A stretch of 64,000 bases of DNA from Isoetes taiwanensis (taxonomy: Eukaryota > Streptophyta > Lycopodiopsida > Isoetales > Isoetaceae), in contig JAJEKV010000087.1 in the NCBI GenBank assembly GCA_021234155.1, positions 372,001 to 436,000 of the forward strand. Direction: 5' to 3'. Made by a program: the position numbers and the translations under genes. Shown in pieces: positions 23,972-35,420 of this stretch (position 1 is its first letter; each line of letters opens with the position of its first letter). The notes beneath the pieces are model-generated. The model saw nothing but the letters and a program-made list of their open reading frames with translations. It was not told where the DNA came from and did no database searches.

Positions 23972-24276
23972 GAATAATGAGTGCCATTTTCATAACTTCA
24001 TGATCCAAATAGAAAATCTGCATCATATATCACCTGAAGACGTATTAAAAGGAGTATGCCAACACTCTAAATCTGATAATAATAGCAAAATTGCTCCTTC
24101 ACTGACATACACAGAAGTAGACCATAGCAAAGGGAGAGCGGAGCTCGTATTCATCAAGAGCACATGTCGATCTAGGGCAAAATAAACATGGAGCTTTAAT
24201 CATCAAATGAAGCTTACATCTTTCTCTGCTTCCCACAGGTACCAGCATAATTAAGCTCATTTTTTATTCCATGAAT

Positions 24277-24860
24277 TTAACAGGAATGGTGCCTGAAGCA
24301 GTTGGCTCTCTTACAAATCTCACGTCTCTGGAACTTGGGGGAAATAACCTTGCCTGACAATGCATTAGTAACAATGCCTTCGCCTCCTGAAATTTCCACC
24401 GCCCATGTCCGGGGACCATCATTGCCAAAATGCAATCCAAATTGCTGATTCAAGTCGCGTTGAAACTGTAAATTCTCAAAGGTTGACTCATAACCTCTTG
24501 CATTGATTGCAAACTTTTGAATATGACCAGATACAGAAGGAGAACAGTGATCCAATAATGTAGGGCTTGAAAAGCTGCAGCTAAATGTAAGGCTAGCATC
24601 TGTTAAGTAGTTGAAGGCAATGTTTATCTCTGTGTTACGCAAGTACGTTCTAAGTTTGGTAGAACCATTGAGCGAGTTATGCGAGAGATCTAGCATTTGA
24701 AGTTTGGCCATCGAAGAGAACCCTGCAAAGTTAAGCTAGTTAAACCCTGCAAAGTTTCGAAAATGGTTCCAGAAAACTGGTTGAAAGACAGATCTAAACT
24801 TTTAAGACTTTTCAACTCTTGGAGAAAAGCGGTCTCACCCGAAAACGCGTTTTGTGTTTG
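24277..24860 (-). pseudogene. LRR + malectin-like receptor kinase ectodomain fragment
   Basis: The first part reads plant LRRs ([16 protein letters not shown], then [14 protein letters not shown]). After a frame break caused by a short duplication of 'aactttgcagggtt' near 24730, it runs into a Cys-containing linker and a region with 'INARGYESTFENL' and 'NDGPRTWAVEISGG', similar in style to malectin-like domains of LRR-VIII receptor kinases. No kinase domain or transmembrane segment is visible. It is joined in frame at its 5' side to the pyruvate decarboxylase piece. Confidence 0.65.
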
Positions 24861-25125
24861 AAGGTTCTCACTATATGAACCGGCTATGGCATTCAGAACA
24901 CTGAGGCCTCCAACAGTAAAGGTGACAACAACGGCTCCAACCCCTTTAGAGCTGGCATAGCCATCGGCAGCATAACCAGCATTAAGCTCATTAGAACACC
25001 CAATAAATCGCAACCCAGGCTCTGCAATAAGCTCATCAAGCAGAACCAGGTTAAAATCCCCTGGAACCGCAAACACATCCTTGTCCTTCACACCAACCTC
25101 GACCAAGCGCCTAGCCAAATGAAGA
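24861..25125 (-). pseudogene. Pyruvate decarboxylase N-terminal fragment
   Basis: About 86 residues match the N-terminal TPP-binding domain of plant pyruvate decarboxylase: 'ARRLVEVGV', '[20 protein letters not shown]', '[15 protein letters not shown]' (with the cofactor-activating Glu of NELNAGYA) and '[17 protein letters not shown]'. A two-residue KD duplication follows GV. The match stops at 'SYSENL', inside what is normally continuous coding sequence, and the frame then enters LRR sequence without a stop. The enzyme normally converts pyruvate to acetaldehyde; this piece alone cannot. Confidence 0.9.
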
Positions 25126-25968
25126 TCTAATTATTGGAAAATCATGTACTAAGGTGGCCGGAGCAGCAGCTATTTAGGAGCGATCTCTTGTTAGCACACC
25201 AGCCTAACCTCGAGTGGCCCATTATCTTCAAGCCTATCCTATCCACGTGTTTAAAAATTTGACATGGACACGCGACATGCCGTCGGATTTTGATCTAGTG
25301 AAACCTACGGTTGAGAAAAATAAGACAGGGATGCCGCTGGGAACGTCGCGTCTCTTCTTTTTTCTTGTTCCGTTGCTTCTCACCCTAACTAAGTGTGCCT
25401 TTGCTTCTCTTGTAGCGTCAAATCCTTCCTCCCTTCCTTGGTTTAACCTTGTAAAAGCATCAAATTCGTTTCTGTTTAGGCTGTGCCTCTGCCATTTCTT
25501 GAAGGCACTAGATATGTCTTTTAGCGTGAGTGGCGATTTTTCTTATTATGGGCCCTAATTTGTTTGTTGGCTGCGTCGGGTTAATTCTAGCTATTTGATT
25601 CTGCGGCTTCAATGGCACCAAAGTCTGGTTGCTTCCGGAACCACTCTTTGTTTTTTTTTTCCTTCTATCGATCTATTCGTAGATCATCGTGCAGATCGGC
25701 TCAAGTCCACCATCCATCACAAAGGTATGCTCTATTGGAGCTCGCAAATGCCCCTATGAGCTCTATCGATTTGGCCTCTTTTGTAGAATGCCATGCTTTC
25801 TTTTTTCTTAGAGTGATCTTTCATATGTCTGGCTCCACCCAGATCTAATCTATCTGATATTTCTTGCAAGGGATCATGAATTTCGAGAAACATGAGCTGC
25901 CACTACAACTATCGAATCGATGGGGTAAGCATTTCAATCTAGTTTATTTAGATTTCTGGAACTAGAGA

Positions 25969-27580
25969 TTCCTACTGTAGACATTTGCTGAACATATAGA
26001 TGGTGGGTTCTGGTCATCTAGATGGTGGGTTCTGGTCTAGCCATTTTGGGCCTAGCCATTTGGCTTTTGCCATTCTCAAAAAACATGTGAACTTCAGACA
26101 AGCAATAATATCCTTATAAAATCACATTTGTACTCCATGTCCAGGCCACATAAAGTTGCCGCAAGTCAATTGTTCTGCCGTATTTTACTACCTTTCTCAG
26201 CCTGTCTTAAGTGAAGTCTTTTCTAACCTTATGCTTGGTGCATTGTGCATTTAAATATTATTTCAAGCAAAATTTCGTAAGACATTGTAAATTCTCACTG
26301 GAATGATGAATGCAAAGGTCAACAATCAACAACCGATCATCTTGAATACGGGAAGTCTCTACATTTCTTGCATTAGGTCAATAGCCCATCCCGATGATCA
26401 TATAGCACATCAGTTGCATTAAAGCACGGAAAAGAAGACCCTTAGATGGTATATCTGGAAAATAAGCTTGGGACATAGCATTTTTCAAGAATATTTATTA
26501 GGCCTAAACTTTGGCAAGTCTTGCATGAGCTGCATTTCTGATGCGCAAGGATTGCATGGCTAAATGTTTGACCCCTTGAATGGAATATCTTCTAAAACTA
26601 ATATAGGGCCGGCCAGATGCTTCCGCATGTGATGGTATTAAACATCTTGGAAACAGAGAGTATCTTGGGAAAGTATGATATGCTTAAAGTCTACAAGGTA
26701 GCAAGAGACTCTTTTAACTATTTTTGAATTTATAACACCATATAACATCGCATTAATCGCAATTTTTCCTTGCCCTAGTCAAGAACAAAGATCACTTACA
26801 TGATCGAGTATTGCATATCAAAACCGCTAGATCCGCAAGTGATGTCAACAATTTCTAAAATGTTGCATTTCTCATGGCCGTCCAAACAAAAAGGTAAGGG
26901 CGTTTTCTCTTGAGGCGGAACCCTAGAACTCGAAGTTTTTGTTTTAAAAGGACCCTAGAGCTTTTCTACCATCCAATCCAAAGGGGCAAGCGATATTGCC
27001 ATAGCCGTAAGCTCAGTATCTTATATTATAATGTATCTTATAGCCGTAAGCTCAGATCTTGGTGAGAAAATCTTTGGATAACAGAGCTTGGCCGGGATGG
27101 TAAAAAAAGTGCCTCATCCTCGATAAGCACCCTAAATTTGCCTCGGCTTATTCTTAGGGTTTACGTGTCCCTTTTTTAATATTTTTGACGCCACTTTTTA
27201 GCCTTTTTTACGCCACTTTTTAGCCCTAAGATTACATCATGAAATCTCTACGGCCGAATTTAGGGCGTGGTCCATTACTTGCACTAAAACATTATAATAT
27301 AAAGATGATTATAATTAGACACTTCCTTCATAATGTTTTATAATTAGACACTTCCTTCATAATGTTTTATTTTCAAGCAATGGAAGTTTCCACATTTATA
27401 CTTATGTTATAATCCCTTTATAATTACTAATCGGCTTTACGGGCTTGTCGATGATCGCGGCTCTTTTCCAGCCTTGGCTCCTTCTTATTTCCCATTTATC
27501 AACTTCTTTTTGTATCCTTGTTTCCACCATCAATTAGCAAATCTTTTTAAGAATAGAATAGAAAAGAATAAAAAAGTTAT
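25969..27580. other. Intergenic with short tandem duplications
   Basis: No genes recognised. Short direct duplications occur at 26000-26038 (tagatggtgggttctggtc twice), 27001-27056 (atagccgtaagctcag twice), 27187-27225 (cgccactttttagcc twice) and 27318-27371 (gacacttccttcataatg twice). They look like slippage or repair footprints. Confidence 0.5.
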
Positions 27581-27584
27581 CGTC

Positions 27585-27715
27585 CACAAAGACCAATTGG
27601 CCTATGGGACCCAAACAGAGGCGTGACAAGTTTATGACATCGTCCGGGTTAAAACCCCCCGCCCCAGAAGGGCTGGTTGGAGGAAAAACCGTGACAGGAA
27701 TAGGTTTGTTGTCAA
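27585..27715 (-). repeat. LINE 3'-end-like repeat, copy 2
   Basis: Reverse-complement relative of 1-169, sharing the 'gacgat...ccaattgg', 'tatgggacccaa' and G/C-run blocks. It lies directly downstream of the LINE coding end at 27800, supporting a 3' UTR origin. Confidence 0.6.
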
Positions 27716-27717
27716 AC

Positions 27718-27785
27718 TGCACAAATACAAATACAAATACAAATATATATACGTCATGGGGGAGATATATATATATACATGTATC
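27718..27785. repeat. Microsatellite (ACAAAT)n and (AT)n
   Basis: Four ACAAAT units followed by alternating AT runs inside the LINE fragment. Confidence 0.85.
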
Positions 27786-27789
27786 AGGT

Positions 27790-28334
27790 AAGTGCCCGAG
27801 ACTGAGCTGATCATGGTGACCCATGATCTCTTGGAGGTATGATCCCAACCTTCGTACCGAGCTTGTGGTGAGCAGCTCATGCAGGGGCTGGCCAGGGCGG
27901 ACCAGGTCAGCATAACGGATCCGAATATCATCATATGCCGAACAACTCTAAAGGGTATGACATTTGTCTTCCACCGCTCCAACCTGGCAGTGTTGGCAAA
28001 GCCTCTCTTGACGCGGCTCCCCAATCCATCTCCTCGTCTCAATCCAGAGATGGTGTGCACCTGTTTGGATAGAGGCAATGGATGCGTTTTTCATGGGTAG
28101 ATGAGTGCGCAAATAACATTGAGGGCCCCACCCCAATATGGGATTTATGTAGCGTTGATAATGTGCCGTCTTGACCTGTTCAAGGGTGTTGGCATCCCAT
28201 AGCTTGCTAGGGAAGCATGTGTCAAGATATTGTCCGAGAGTGTGGTGATGCGCTCCATTTGCACTCGGATGCAAACTATTAGTTGCATATAGAGTTACTA
28301 TTCCATGGTTGCCTTGATGAATCTTTTTCGCCAA
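27790..28334 (-). pseudogene. LINE reverse transcriptase C-terminal fragment
   Basis: The reading 'HHLWIETRRWIGEPRQERLC', followed by QHC and 'VEDKCHTL', is the conserved C-terminal Cys-containing segment of many LINE RT proteins (rIETGRw...R.C..C....ED..H). A frame break or stop follows, then 'YDDIRIRYADL' and 'SVRRLGSYLQEIMG', the usual end of such ORFs. The core RT is not present. It is followed by the GC-rich 3' UTR-like repeat. Confidence 0.8.
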
Positions 28335-30640
28335 TGTTATTATTTGGAAGATAAATTCAGTAGTTGCAAAGTAGACTTACTAGTCTATAGTTGTCTTCAT
28401 AGTCTACTCTATACCTCAAGGCTTATTTTGCCTACTACTCTATAATTCAAGGCTTATTTTGTCTATAAACGATTGCGAAAAATCATAATCAAAATTCGTA
28501 AATAGCAGACTTAGCATGCTATTTCATTGTACCAAGCAAAAATGAGCCACCTTTTTAGTAAATAAACTGTTTTTAGTTGCTCAAATTATAGAAAGCCAGT
28601 TGTGTGTATATTAGATCCAATGGTAATACGGATGGGTCTTGAATTCGAACCTCTTTAAAGGGTGCATTGATCTAAAATGATAGAGGTAAAGACCTAACGA
28701 ATAATGTTACTGTTGCATATGCATCTCATAGATCAGTTGGCTTAAGTGGATATAAAAAGTAGTGGTTGTAAAAAATGTTGTTCCCTTTGAGTGAATTATT
28801 TCAATTTGACCCAATTCCATACGACTTGGCATGGCGTACCTCCAACACTTCCAAAGTAAATACTTGTGTTGATTGGGTGAAAACATGAACCTCAAGGAGT
28901 AAACATGAGTAATCTGAACTCAAGATGATGCTCATAACGTGTTTGAGTGTACAAATATTTCCAAAGATAGAGAGGACTACACAAACTCCATGATGTCTCA
29001 AGTGAAGGCTCCTTTAAATGATGACAAAAATGGTTGATCTTTTAGATATGCATCTAAAAAAAGCCAATTGGTATTGTTCCAAATTGCTTAATAATTCTTT
29101 GAAATAGACCAAGGTGGTTGTTCCTTCACGCCCCTATGTTTCTAGATGTTGCTCGTGGATAATATGCATCAGCAAGCTATGATGCAACTGTGATGATTGC
29201 AGCCCCTTCAAGTCTCACATCAATAATCAAAGGTAAAAAAAAATATAAACATGAGCGCACTATATGATTTTCTCATCATATGCCGCAAACAATGAATATA
29301 AAATTGGGAGTTTGTTCTCAAAGTGGAAGATGCGGTCCAAAGTAACCTTCATGTTAGAGTATGGGTCGAGTTTAGATATCATCTGCCAGATAGACCACAA
29401 TGTGGTCCCTTGAATCTAACTAATTAATCCTATAAAGTAGGTGTCATGCGGGATTTTGAAATAACTGAATGGAAAAAGAACAATGCATATTCAAAGAAAA
29501 TAAAAGGAGCAACACAATATGAGAGAAATTAGAATGCTTTAATATCAAAAGGAAAAACACAACAAAATCTAACCAAACACTGAGATCGGAGCGAACAAGG
29601 GAAAATGAAAAATCTTGCTAACCACTTGAACCAACAAAAGTATATATAGTACAATGATCTTTGCCTCAATATAGAAAAAACAACTAAAATGAAGACAACT
29701 AACTCCTAAAGAATTTGGGCAGCCATCATGGCTAGAGCAGTGCTAAACAACGTCATGTCGTGAAGGTTGTCAGCAATTGGCCATGCCATGGAGGCCATGG
29801 CCCTGCAGTAAACAATCACTCCATGAAGGTCGTGACTCTTTAGAAAATAGTCACATCTAGAAGGACATAACTCTTTAAAAACTAGCCAAACTGTGAAGGT
29901 TGTAACATGTCTATAACACATCATGAAATGATCATACTTGCAACGGTCATACCTTCTTGGGACCTTTGTCTGGACACGATTCTATGGAAGACTTGGATTG
30001 CTCTCATTTCTTGGGCCCTTTGTCCTTGACAATTAAGGAATCGTCATGTGCCTTCAAGGACATGACTAACATCCCTTCGACTAAACCAACCCCCCGGAAA
30101 TGAAGAAAGAAGGAAGCTACTTCTAAGGGGGGATATTTATTGGGGGTTTTCTTATATGTGCAACTGTGCGGTTGGTTTGGTCTCCTATACTCAAAGAGAC
30201 TAAGTTGTCATATGATGTTACCTTGCTCAGTTGGAAGTGCTAAATCAGAAGTGACATCAATAAAAAAGCATGAGGTGATCATTTCTTCGAAGGATGTGTA
30301 TGGGTGCAAGTGCAATGCCATATTGATTTAGAAGAGCCATATTAAAGCAGAAATTGTTGGCACTTGCATATGGACTACAAATATCAATAGGCTTCTTGCC
30401 ATTTTAGAACATCTAAATAAATATTTCGGGGTATCACAGAAGCTAGTTTAGCGATGAACATCAGGATCTGGAGTCATGGAAGCTCACTGCATAAATTGAT
30501 CAAGCCAAAGGATGTCATGTACAGGAGCCTTCCTGCCTTGCTTAGTGGCAATGTAGATCCAATGCCTAATTCATTAGTATACAACCAATTTGTGTAAGTG
30601 GTGTTGAAGAGGAGAAGGTTCATAATCAATTAGAATCACA
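28335..30640. other. Intergenic, nothing firm
   Basis: AT-rich. 'ttgaattcgaacctcttta' near 28640 resembles an inverted B-box. A minus-strand open frame at 29924-29706 has no recognisable domain; its DNA carries repeated 'gaaggt(t/c)gt' phrases. Confidence 0.3.
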
Positions 30641-30649
30641 TCATGCTTA

Positions 30650-31030
30650 GCAGGTGAGATCAACCTCAGCACTTCACAGACAGAACTGACTTGTATCACA
30701 AGAAAAATGATAATTTTCATAAACAACTTTTCTCCATACTCAGCTTAAGGAACAAGCAGATCAACAACTTGACCTAGAAAACAAGAATATTGTCACATCT
30801 CGTGAAGTTTTCCAGCCCAAGTCAAATGAACATATTGCTGCCTTGGAAATTCAACTACGTGAGGCATATTTATAAACGTAATACTGGATTAAAAGTTCAA
30901 TTGAGTGAAGCAAAGGAGTGTAAAACTGGTTGAGAAGTTCGATTATGTGCAGCTAAAGCTAAATTCCAGATCTTAGAAGCTCAAATTGCCACTAATAGAT
31001 AGGTTCCCCTCTTGCCCTAATTCCTACCTG
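30650..31030 (+). repeat. Coiled-coil coding repeat, copy 1
   Basis: About 75-80% alike by eye to 49400-49715. It reads, with frame breaks, as heptad-rich coiled coil (LKEQADQQLDLENKN, HIAALEIQLREA, then SEAKECKNW). The family is not recognised; it could be a retroelement ORF1/gag. Whether it belongs to the LINE starting downstream is unclear. Confidence 0.7.
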
Positions 31031-31171
31031 GATCTTACCCTCTCCCCCTCACCCCAAACAGCCATGGCATGTGTAACCCTCTACATTGATTCCAGTTTGG
31101 ATGCCTAACCCCCCATGACCTCGCCTCATGCCCAGGAACACCGATAGCTTAATGCTCCCTCACATGACGAG

Positions 31172-31240
31172 CTCTCATGGGAATTGAGGATAACAGGACC
31201 AGAGTTGCATTCGAGAATTGAGGATAACAGGACCAGAGTT
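31172..31240. repeat. 34-bp direct tandem duplication
   Basis: 'gaattgaggataacagg' followed by 'accagagttgca' occurs twice back to back. Confidence 0.9.
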
Positions 31241-31244
31241 GCAG

Positions 31245-33600
31245 GCTTGTTAAAAGAAATGCAGACCTTGGTAACCCAAACGCTCAGAAGACAGTTGGAA
31301 GCAGTGAGTTATCGAGCTGGAGACCCCCACATAGTAGCTGGAAGATGATCTCCACTTAGTGCACTTTGAGCAGAAATAGGAGAGGCTGGGTCTCACTGAC
31401 CTGCGCGCTTGTGTGAACTCCCTCTTCACCACCATAGAAGCCATGACACGGGATAGGCAGCATGCAGAACAGAAGACAATGACAATTGTCTCCCACCTTT
31501 AATTAAAAGCTGAGGAGGCTGCCACCATGATGCTAGCCATCCAGGCTGCCTTCCAATGAAAGCTGAGAGCCCTCTAGAGTAGGGTCGAGACACGAGAAGT
31601 ATCCTCACCAGAGATGAACCCTATCATGGACACCCTCTTGCAAAACCTCGAGCACAACTCTGCTGCTCAAGATTGCGAATTGTAGGAGCTGCAGACAGAC
31701 ATCGCTCAGTAAGGCTAAGGCCTCCACGCAGAAGCTCATGAGCAGCTGCAATGGTATATGCATGAACTGGCAAGACAACAGTGAGTCCAACAGGAGCTGA
31801 GCGCTGGGCTCCAGAAAGGAGAGGCTAATGCAGAGGCCAAGGCAGTCCCACACGCCCAACAACCTGCACGACATTAGTCAATGCCACTGACATCTGCACC
31901 ACGAAGCTGCCCAATACTGCCACTGCCTAGTGCAGGATACAGCCAATGCCACGCCAGCCACAAGCAGCACTTGCCGCGGCAGCCAACACCGATTCGACCA
32001 TCAGAGAGCTTAAAGGGCGGAGACGAAGGACCCACATTCCAGTAGTGCGCGACCTAAGAGAGGAGGCAGGTGTCAGAGCAAGCTGCCATAGAGTCCAGTG
32101 TCCGAACTGCCCCCGGGTAGCTATATTGATGGTCGGGGATGCACAAGTGCGAGCAGTCATTCTACATCATGGAAGTTAGCTGCAAGGGACTGCCCTATAC
32201 ATTGATCGAGATTTGACTCATGCACATCAAGAAGGCCGCAGGCACGAGGTAGACAAGGTCAAGGGCATCCAAAAACGGGAAGGAGCTGCAGGACTGATCC
32301 GGGGTAAGATGCAACTTTTCCTACCACCAACTGCTGCTGGAAGTGCTGCAAACCCTCAAGGCCTTGCTTCTGAAGCCCAGCGACTCTAGCCCATGCCATT
32401 GTTGCATCCATCACAAGTGCACACTCTGCTCCTGTTGTCTCACCTGCTACTACCTGCACGCCGCATGCAATCTTCCACTGCCCAGCATCGGCTGCTGCAT
32501 GTACACCGCATGCGGCCTCCACCTCTACCACCCCTCTTTGTGCAGTCTCCACTGAATTCGCAGTCGCAGCGTCTAACAGCAGATTGGGATTGTGCCTCCG
32601 CATAGTCACCTAGAATTACCGTGGCTTTCCATGGCAGAAGGAGATAGTCTCAACTCAGTTGCTGCAGATATGGACCTTATCAATCTTCCTCACGGAATAA
32701 ACGTGGAAGAATAAAAGACAAAGGTTACCCGACTTGTCAGGATACCAATGCTACTCTGTCTTCAATGAGTGCACTGGGAAGAGGAGACAAGGAGAGGTCG
32801 CCTACTACTACCAGAGGCAGCTTTGGCACAATCAGTCTTCCTGTGCAAGACGGACATGCACAACCGGTACCTGTGGATGCACGTGTAGCACTGCAGTGAC
32901 AACCCTCTTTTTATGGCGGCCTGCTACTTCCCACATGTCGAGAGCAACTTCTACCATACCCACATGAATGTGGATAGACTAGACCCTTATGTCGATCTAT
33001 ATGATGATATCCAGCAACACAGGCAGTTGGGTAGAGTAATGCTTGTTGGAGACTTCAATGTGCGAATTGACACGGAACAACCCATGAGATTTGATCCCCT
33101 GGCTGACAATGTGTTGCAATTGTGCCCCTCTGAATGAGATTAGTCAAGGGGTATCAGATGACGATCAGGTTACTCGATATGGTAGGCGCGTCGTGGCTTT
33201 TTTGCAAATATCTTTTATCCGTAATCCGCAATGGACTAGTGTAAAGGGCCGCCCTCCAAAGAAATGCACTTCGGCAGAGGAGAACCAAGGGGGCGGATCT
33301 AGTATGGTGGACTATGTATTGGTGGCAGAGCATGATGCATGTTGTCAACATGCAGAGTTGCTCAAGTTGATAGGACCATCCATAGCACCAGTGTTGACTG
33401 CCATGTTCAATAAGGCACTAGAGGATGGTTTCCCCCCACAGTAGACCACTAGCCGAGTTGTTCCCATATACAAGGCATGTGACCCCGACCGCCCGACCCA
33501 ATTACCGAACAATCATGGTCAGCTCGGTGCCCGTAAAATTGCTTGCCAAAGATTCTTGAGCAGCAATTGTGTCCCTGGGCAAAGGCAATAGACTATTCCC
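31245..33600 (+). mobile_element. LINE, truncated, ORF1 and EN-RT ORF2 relics
   Basis: The ORF1-like part (31250-32300) shows long helical, Gln/Ala/Glu-rich readings interrupted by many TAG/TGA/TAA codons, then 'CPNCPRVAI' and 'YIDRDLTHAHQE', a pattern like the C-terminal part of LINE ORF1 proteins. The ORF2 part (32585-33600) shows an AP-endonuclease domain (YDDIQQ, then VMLVGDFNVRI at about 33040-33070) and the start of RT (MFNKALEDGFPPQ, then VVPIYKA). A deletion joins EN directly to RT near 33355. RT motifs beyond the first are missing. The insert ends near 33600 without a clear poly(A). Confidence 0.82.
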
Positions 33601-33826
33601 ATGCAGAGATGCTCAGGCAATCATACTGAAATAGAGAAATCATTTCTTTCTTCCTTTTTCCTGCTACTCATTTGTTTTTTTTTTTTTGAAGTTTTTGATT
33701 TGCAAGTAACATGCTCAGACACGCTATAATATGCAATGCAAAAAGCAAATGTAAACTAGTGATACCTAAGGTTCAGTGCAGCCGCATGCCTCTGTTGGAG
33801 GCCATCCATCCCCGCGAAGCTCGTGA
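33601..33826. other. Intergenic, poly-T tract
   Basis: Contains a T14 run at about 33675; nothing else recognised. Confidence 0.5.
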
Positions 33827-34396
33827 TTAGGATGCCTCTTTGCCAAGTTCATGTGCGCTCTGAGGGCTTGCCTCTTCCATGGAGACATTCACCTGCTCCC
33901 ATTCCATAACACCAAGGCATTGTTCCAATGCATGGAACAACCTGGCCAATCGCATTCTGAGGACTCGACAAAGAAATGCGATACTTTTAGCCATTGTGTT
34001 GATTCCCACGACATTTTCAAGCAGCTCTCCTGCTACATGCACATGCTCATTCCTCGCGGAAACAACAAAAGGGTTTGGCAAACTATTTGCTACTAGGCTG
34101 GCCACAGAAGGCATCTGCGCACCACGAGCAGGAGCAACAACTCCATATGCAAGTTCGTGTGGAATGGGTTAGCGCACGCGAGGGATGCACAAACAAAAGC
34201 GGTAGGCTAGGCATATCAACATGCACAAGAGGAGGGAGCGTGGCAATGGCAAATCTGCAGGAGGAGGAGCGCTTGTGGGCGTTTGCGGTACACGCATGGC
34301 TATATCACTGCTACTATCGCTGATTTCAACCACTTCAGGAGCCATGACATGACCATTGGCCTCCATTCCTGGCATATCTTCATGATGAAAGGGCAA
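33827..34396 (-). other. Unrecognised open frames next to the HUH relic
   Basis: Two minus-strand frames. One (34396-34169) is acidic and disordered with VVEISDSSSD, which resembles a SUMO-interacting motif. The other (34114-33827) is an 95-codon helical frame (ENVVGINTMAKSIAFLCRVL). They lie downstream of and on the same strand as the HUH-like relic, and may be parts of the same mobile element. No family recognised. Confidence 0.3.
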
Positions 34397-34589
34397 GCCT
34401 GTTATGAACTACAATAAACTACCGCCATCAACTGCACTATGCTATGAAAGAAACATAATTTGTAGACAAATAGAAATGCAAATTCATATTCATATGAAAG
34501 TGAGGCTACAATGCAGAAACATGTAAACAAACACAAGAAGGACAACAAACAAAAACAAGAAAAACAAAAGAGGGTAAACAACATAGGAA

Positions 34590-35420
34590 CAATAGAGCAC
34601 TAGTCCACAACCATAGTATAATCCGGAAATTCAAAGGAATGTAATCAGCTCCCATGCCTCTCCTTCCACTCCAGCCCATATTCTTCATCTTCCATGTTAA
34701 CAAAGTGAGCATCATCGTCGCCTTGGCTGCATGTATCATCCCAATACCGCTTCCTTCCCTTTCCAAGCCTCTCCACTAGCTGCATTTTAGCAGGCACACC
34801 AAACAACAAGCACCTCACATCACTAGGCATTGCACTTTCGGGGATTCGTGGTCATCTTCCACTTGTTGCTTTCACTCTATGCTCATATATGAACGCCGTG
34901 TTCGTGGGTAGGATCCACTAACTAGATAGGACCTAACTTCCTTGTGCACAACATACGACGACAAGTAGACAAAACCGTGATATATCTATTCCCTACCATG
35001 GTAATTGACATAATGGGCAGCCCTATGCAACATGTTCTTGTTGTCAAGAACAAGTTCTTCAAATCCCGCCCCGTATCTCAAGTAGAGATCTTTTTCCTAT
35101 TTCTATCTATTTTTCACTGACGTTATGCAGGCTGAACTTGTGATGGACTTTGCCATAATCCTTCAGGCAGTATCCGACAATACCTTCAAAGCAATGAAGC
35201 TTCGTGTTCTTCAGGGCCTTGCAAATTAGGAGCACACCTGCTGGCTTGTGAACACCCCAACCGAAGGCTTTCTTGATTGCAGCATTGACTTGCCTAGGAG
35301 TTTTAGTGGTTGTCCCGAACACCGCTTAGCAATGTGGTGGTCCAATTCAGATTTCCTTTCAAGTGCCACCGCCTCCAAACAAAAGATTAGACTTAGAAAG
35401 CTCACCAGCGCCATACATGT
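34590..35420 (-). pseudogene. Replitron-like HUH (Y1) endonuclease/Rep relic
   Basis: A degraded reading on the minus strand. 'AVALERKSELDHHIA' then, after a 2-nt shift, 'AVFGTTTKTPRQVNAAIKKA' and FGW; 'LLICKALKNTKLHCFEGIVG' with 'YCLKDYGKVHHKFSLHNVSE' directly after; later 'RRMLCTRKLGPI' and an acidic tail ending near 34620. ELDHHI...AV sits where I would expect the HUH pair (H-hydrophobic-H). YCLKD fits the YxxK tyrosine motif of Rep-type HUH enzymes. Those motifs and their spacing recall Replitron Rep proteins. The first His appears replaced by Asp and several stops are present, so it is inactive. Identification rests on motif memory only. Confidence 0.5.

Larger units (their letters stand above)
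22452..25968 (-). mobile_element. Candidate Helitron carrying gene fragments
   Basis: On the minus strand the element would start A|TCTCTAGT at 25968, the plant Helitron 5' TC with the common TCTCTA form. It would end with a 7-bp hairpin (GCCCACC, loop AAC, GGTGGGC), six bases, then CTAG|T at 22452. Both ends sit at an A/T insertion site without target duplication, as Helitrons do. The 3.5 kb between them holds fragments of four unrelated plant genes: PPR, kelch, LRR-malectin and pyruvate decarboxylase. No RepHel protein is present, so it would be non-autonomous. The 3' end is strong; the 5' end is the only TCTCTA-type site seen nearby but is less certain. Confidence 0.68.

Noticed and set aside
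24893-25078. 61-codon hydrophobic minus-strand frame
   Set aside because: Out-of-frame shadow of the pyruvate decarboxylase fragment.
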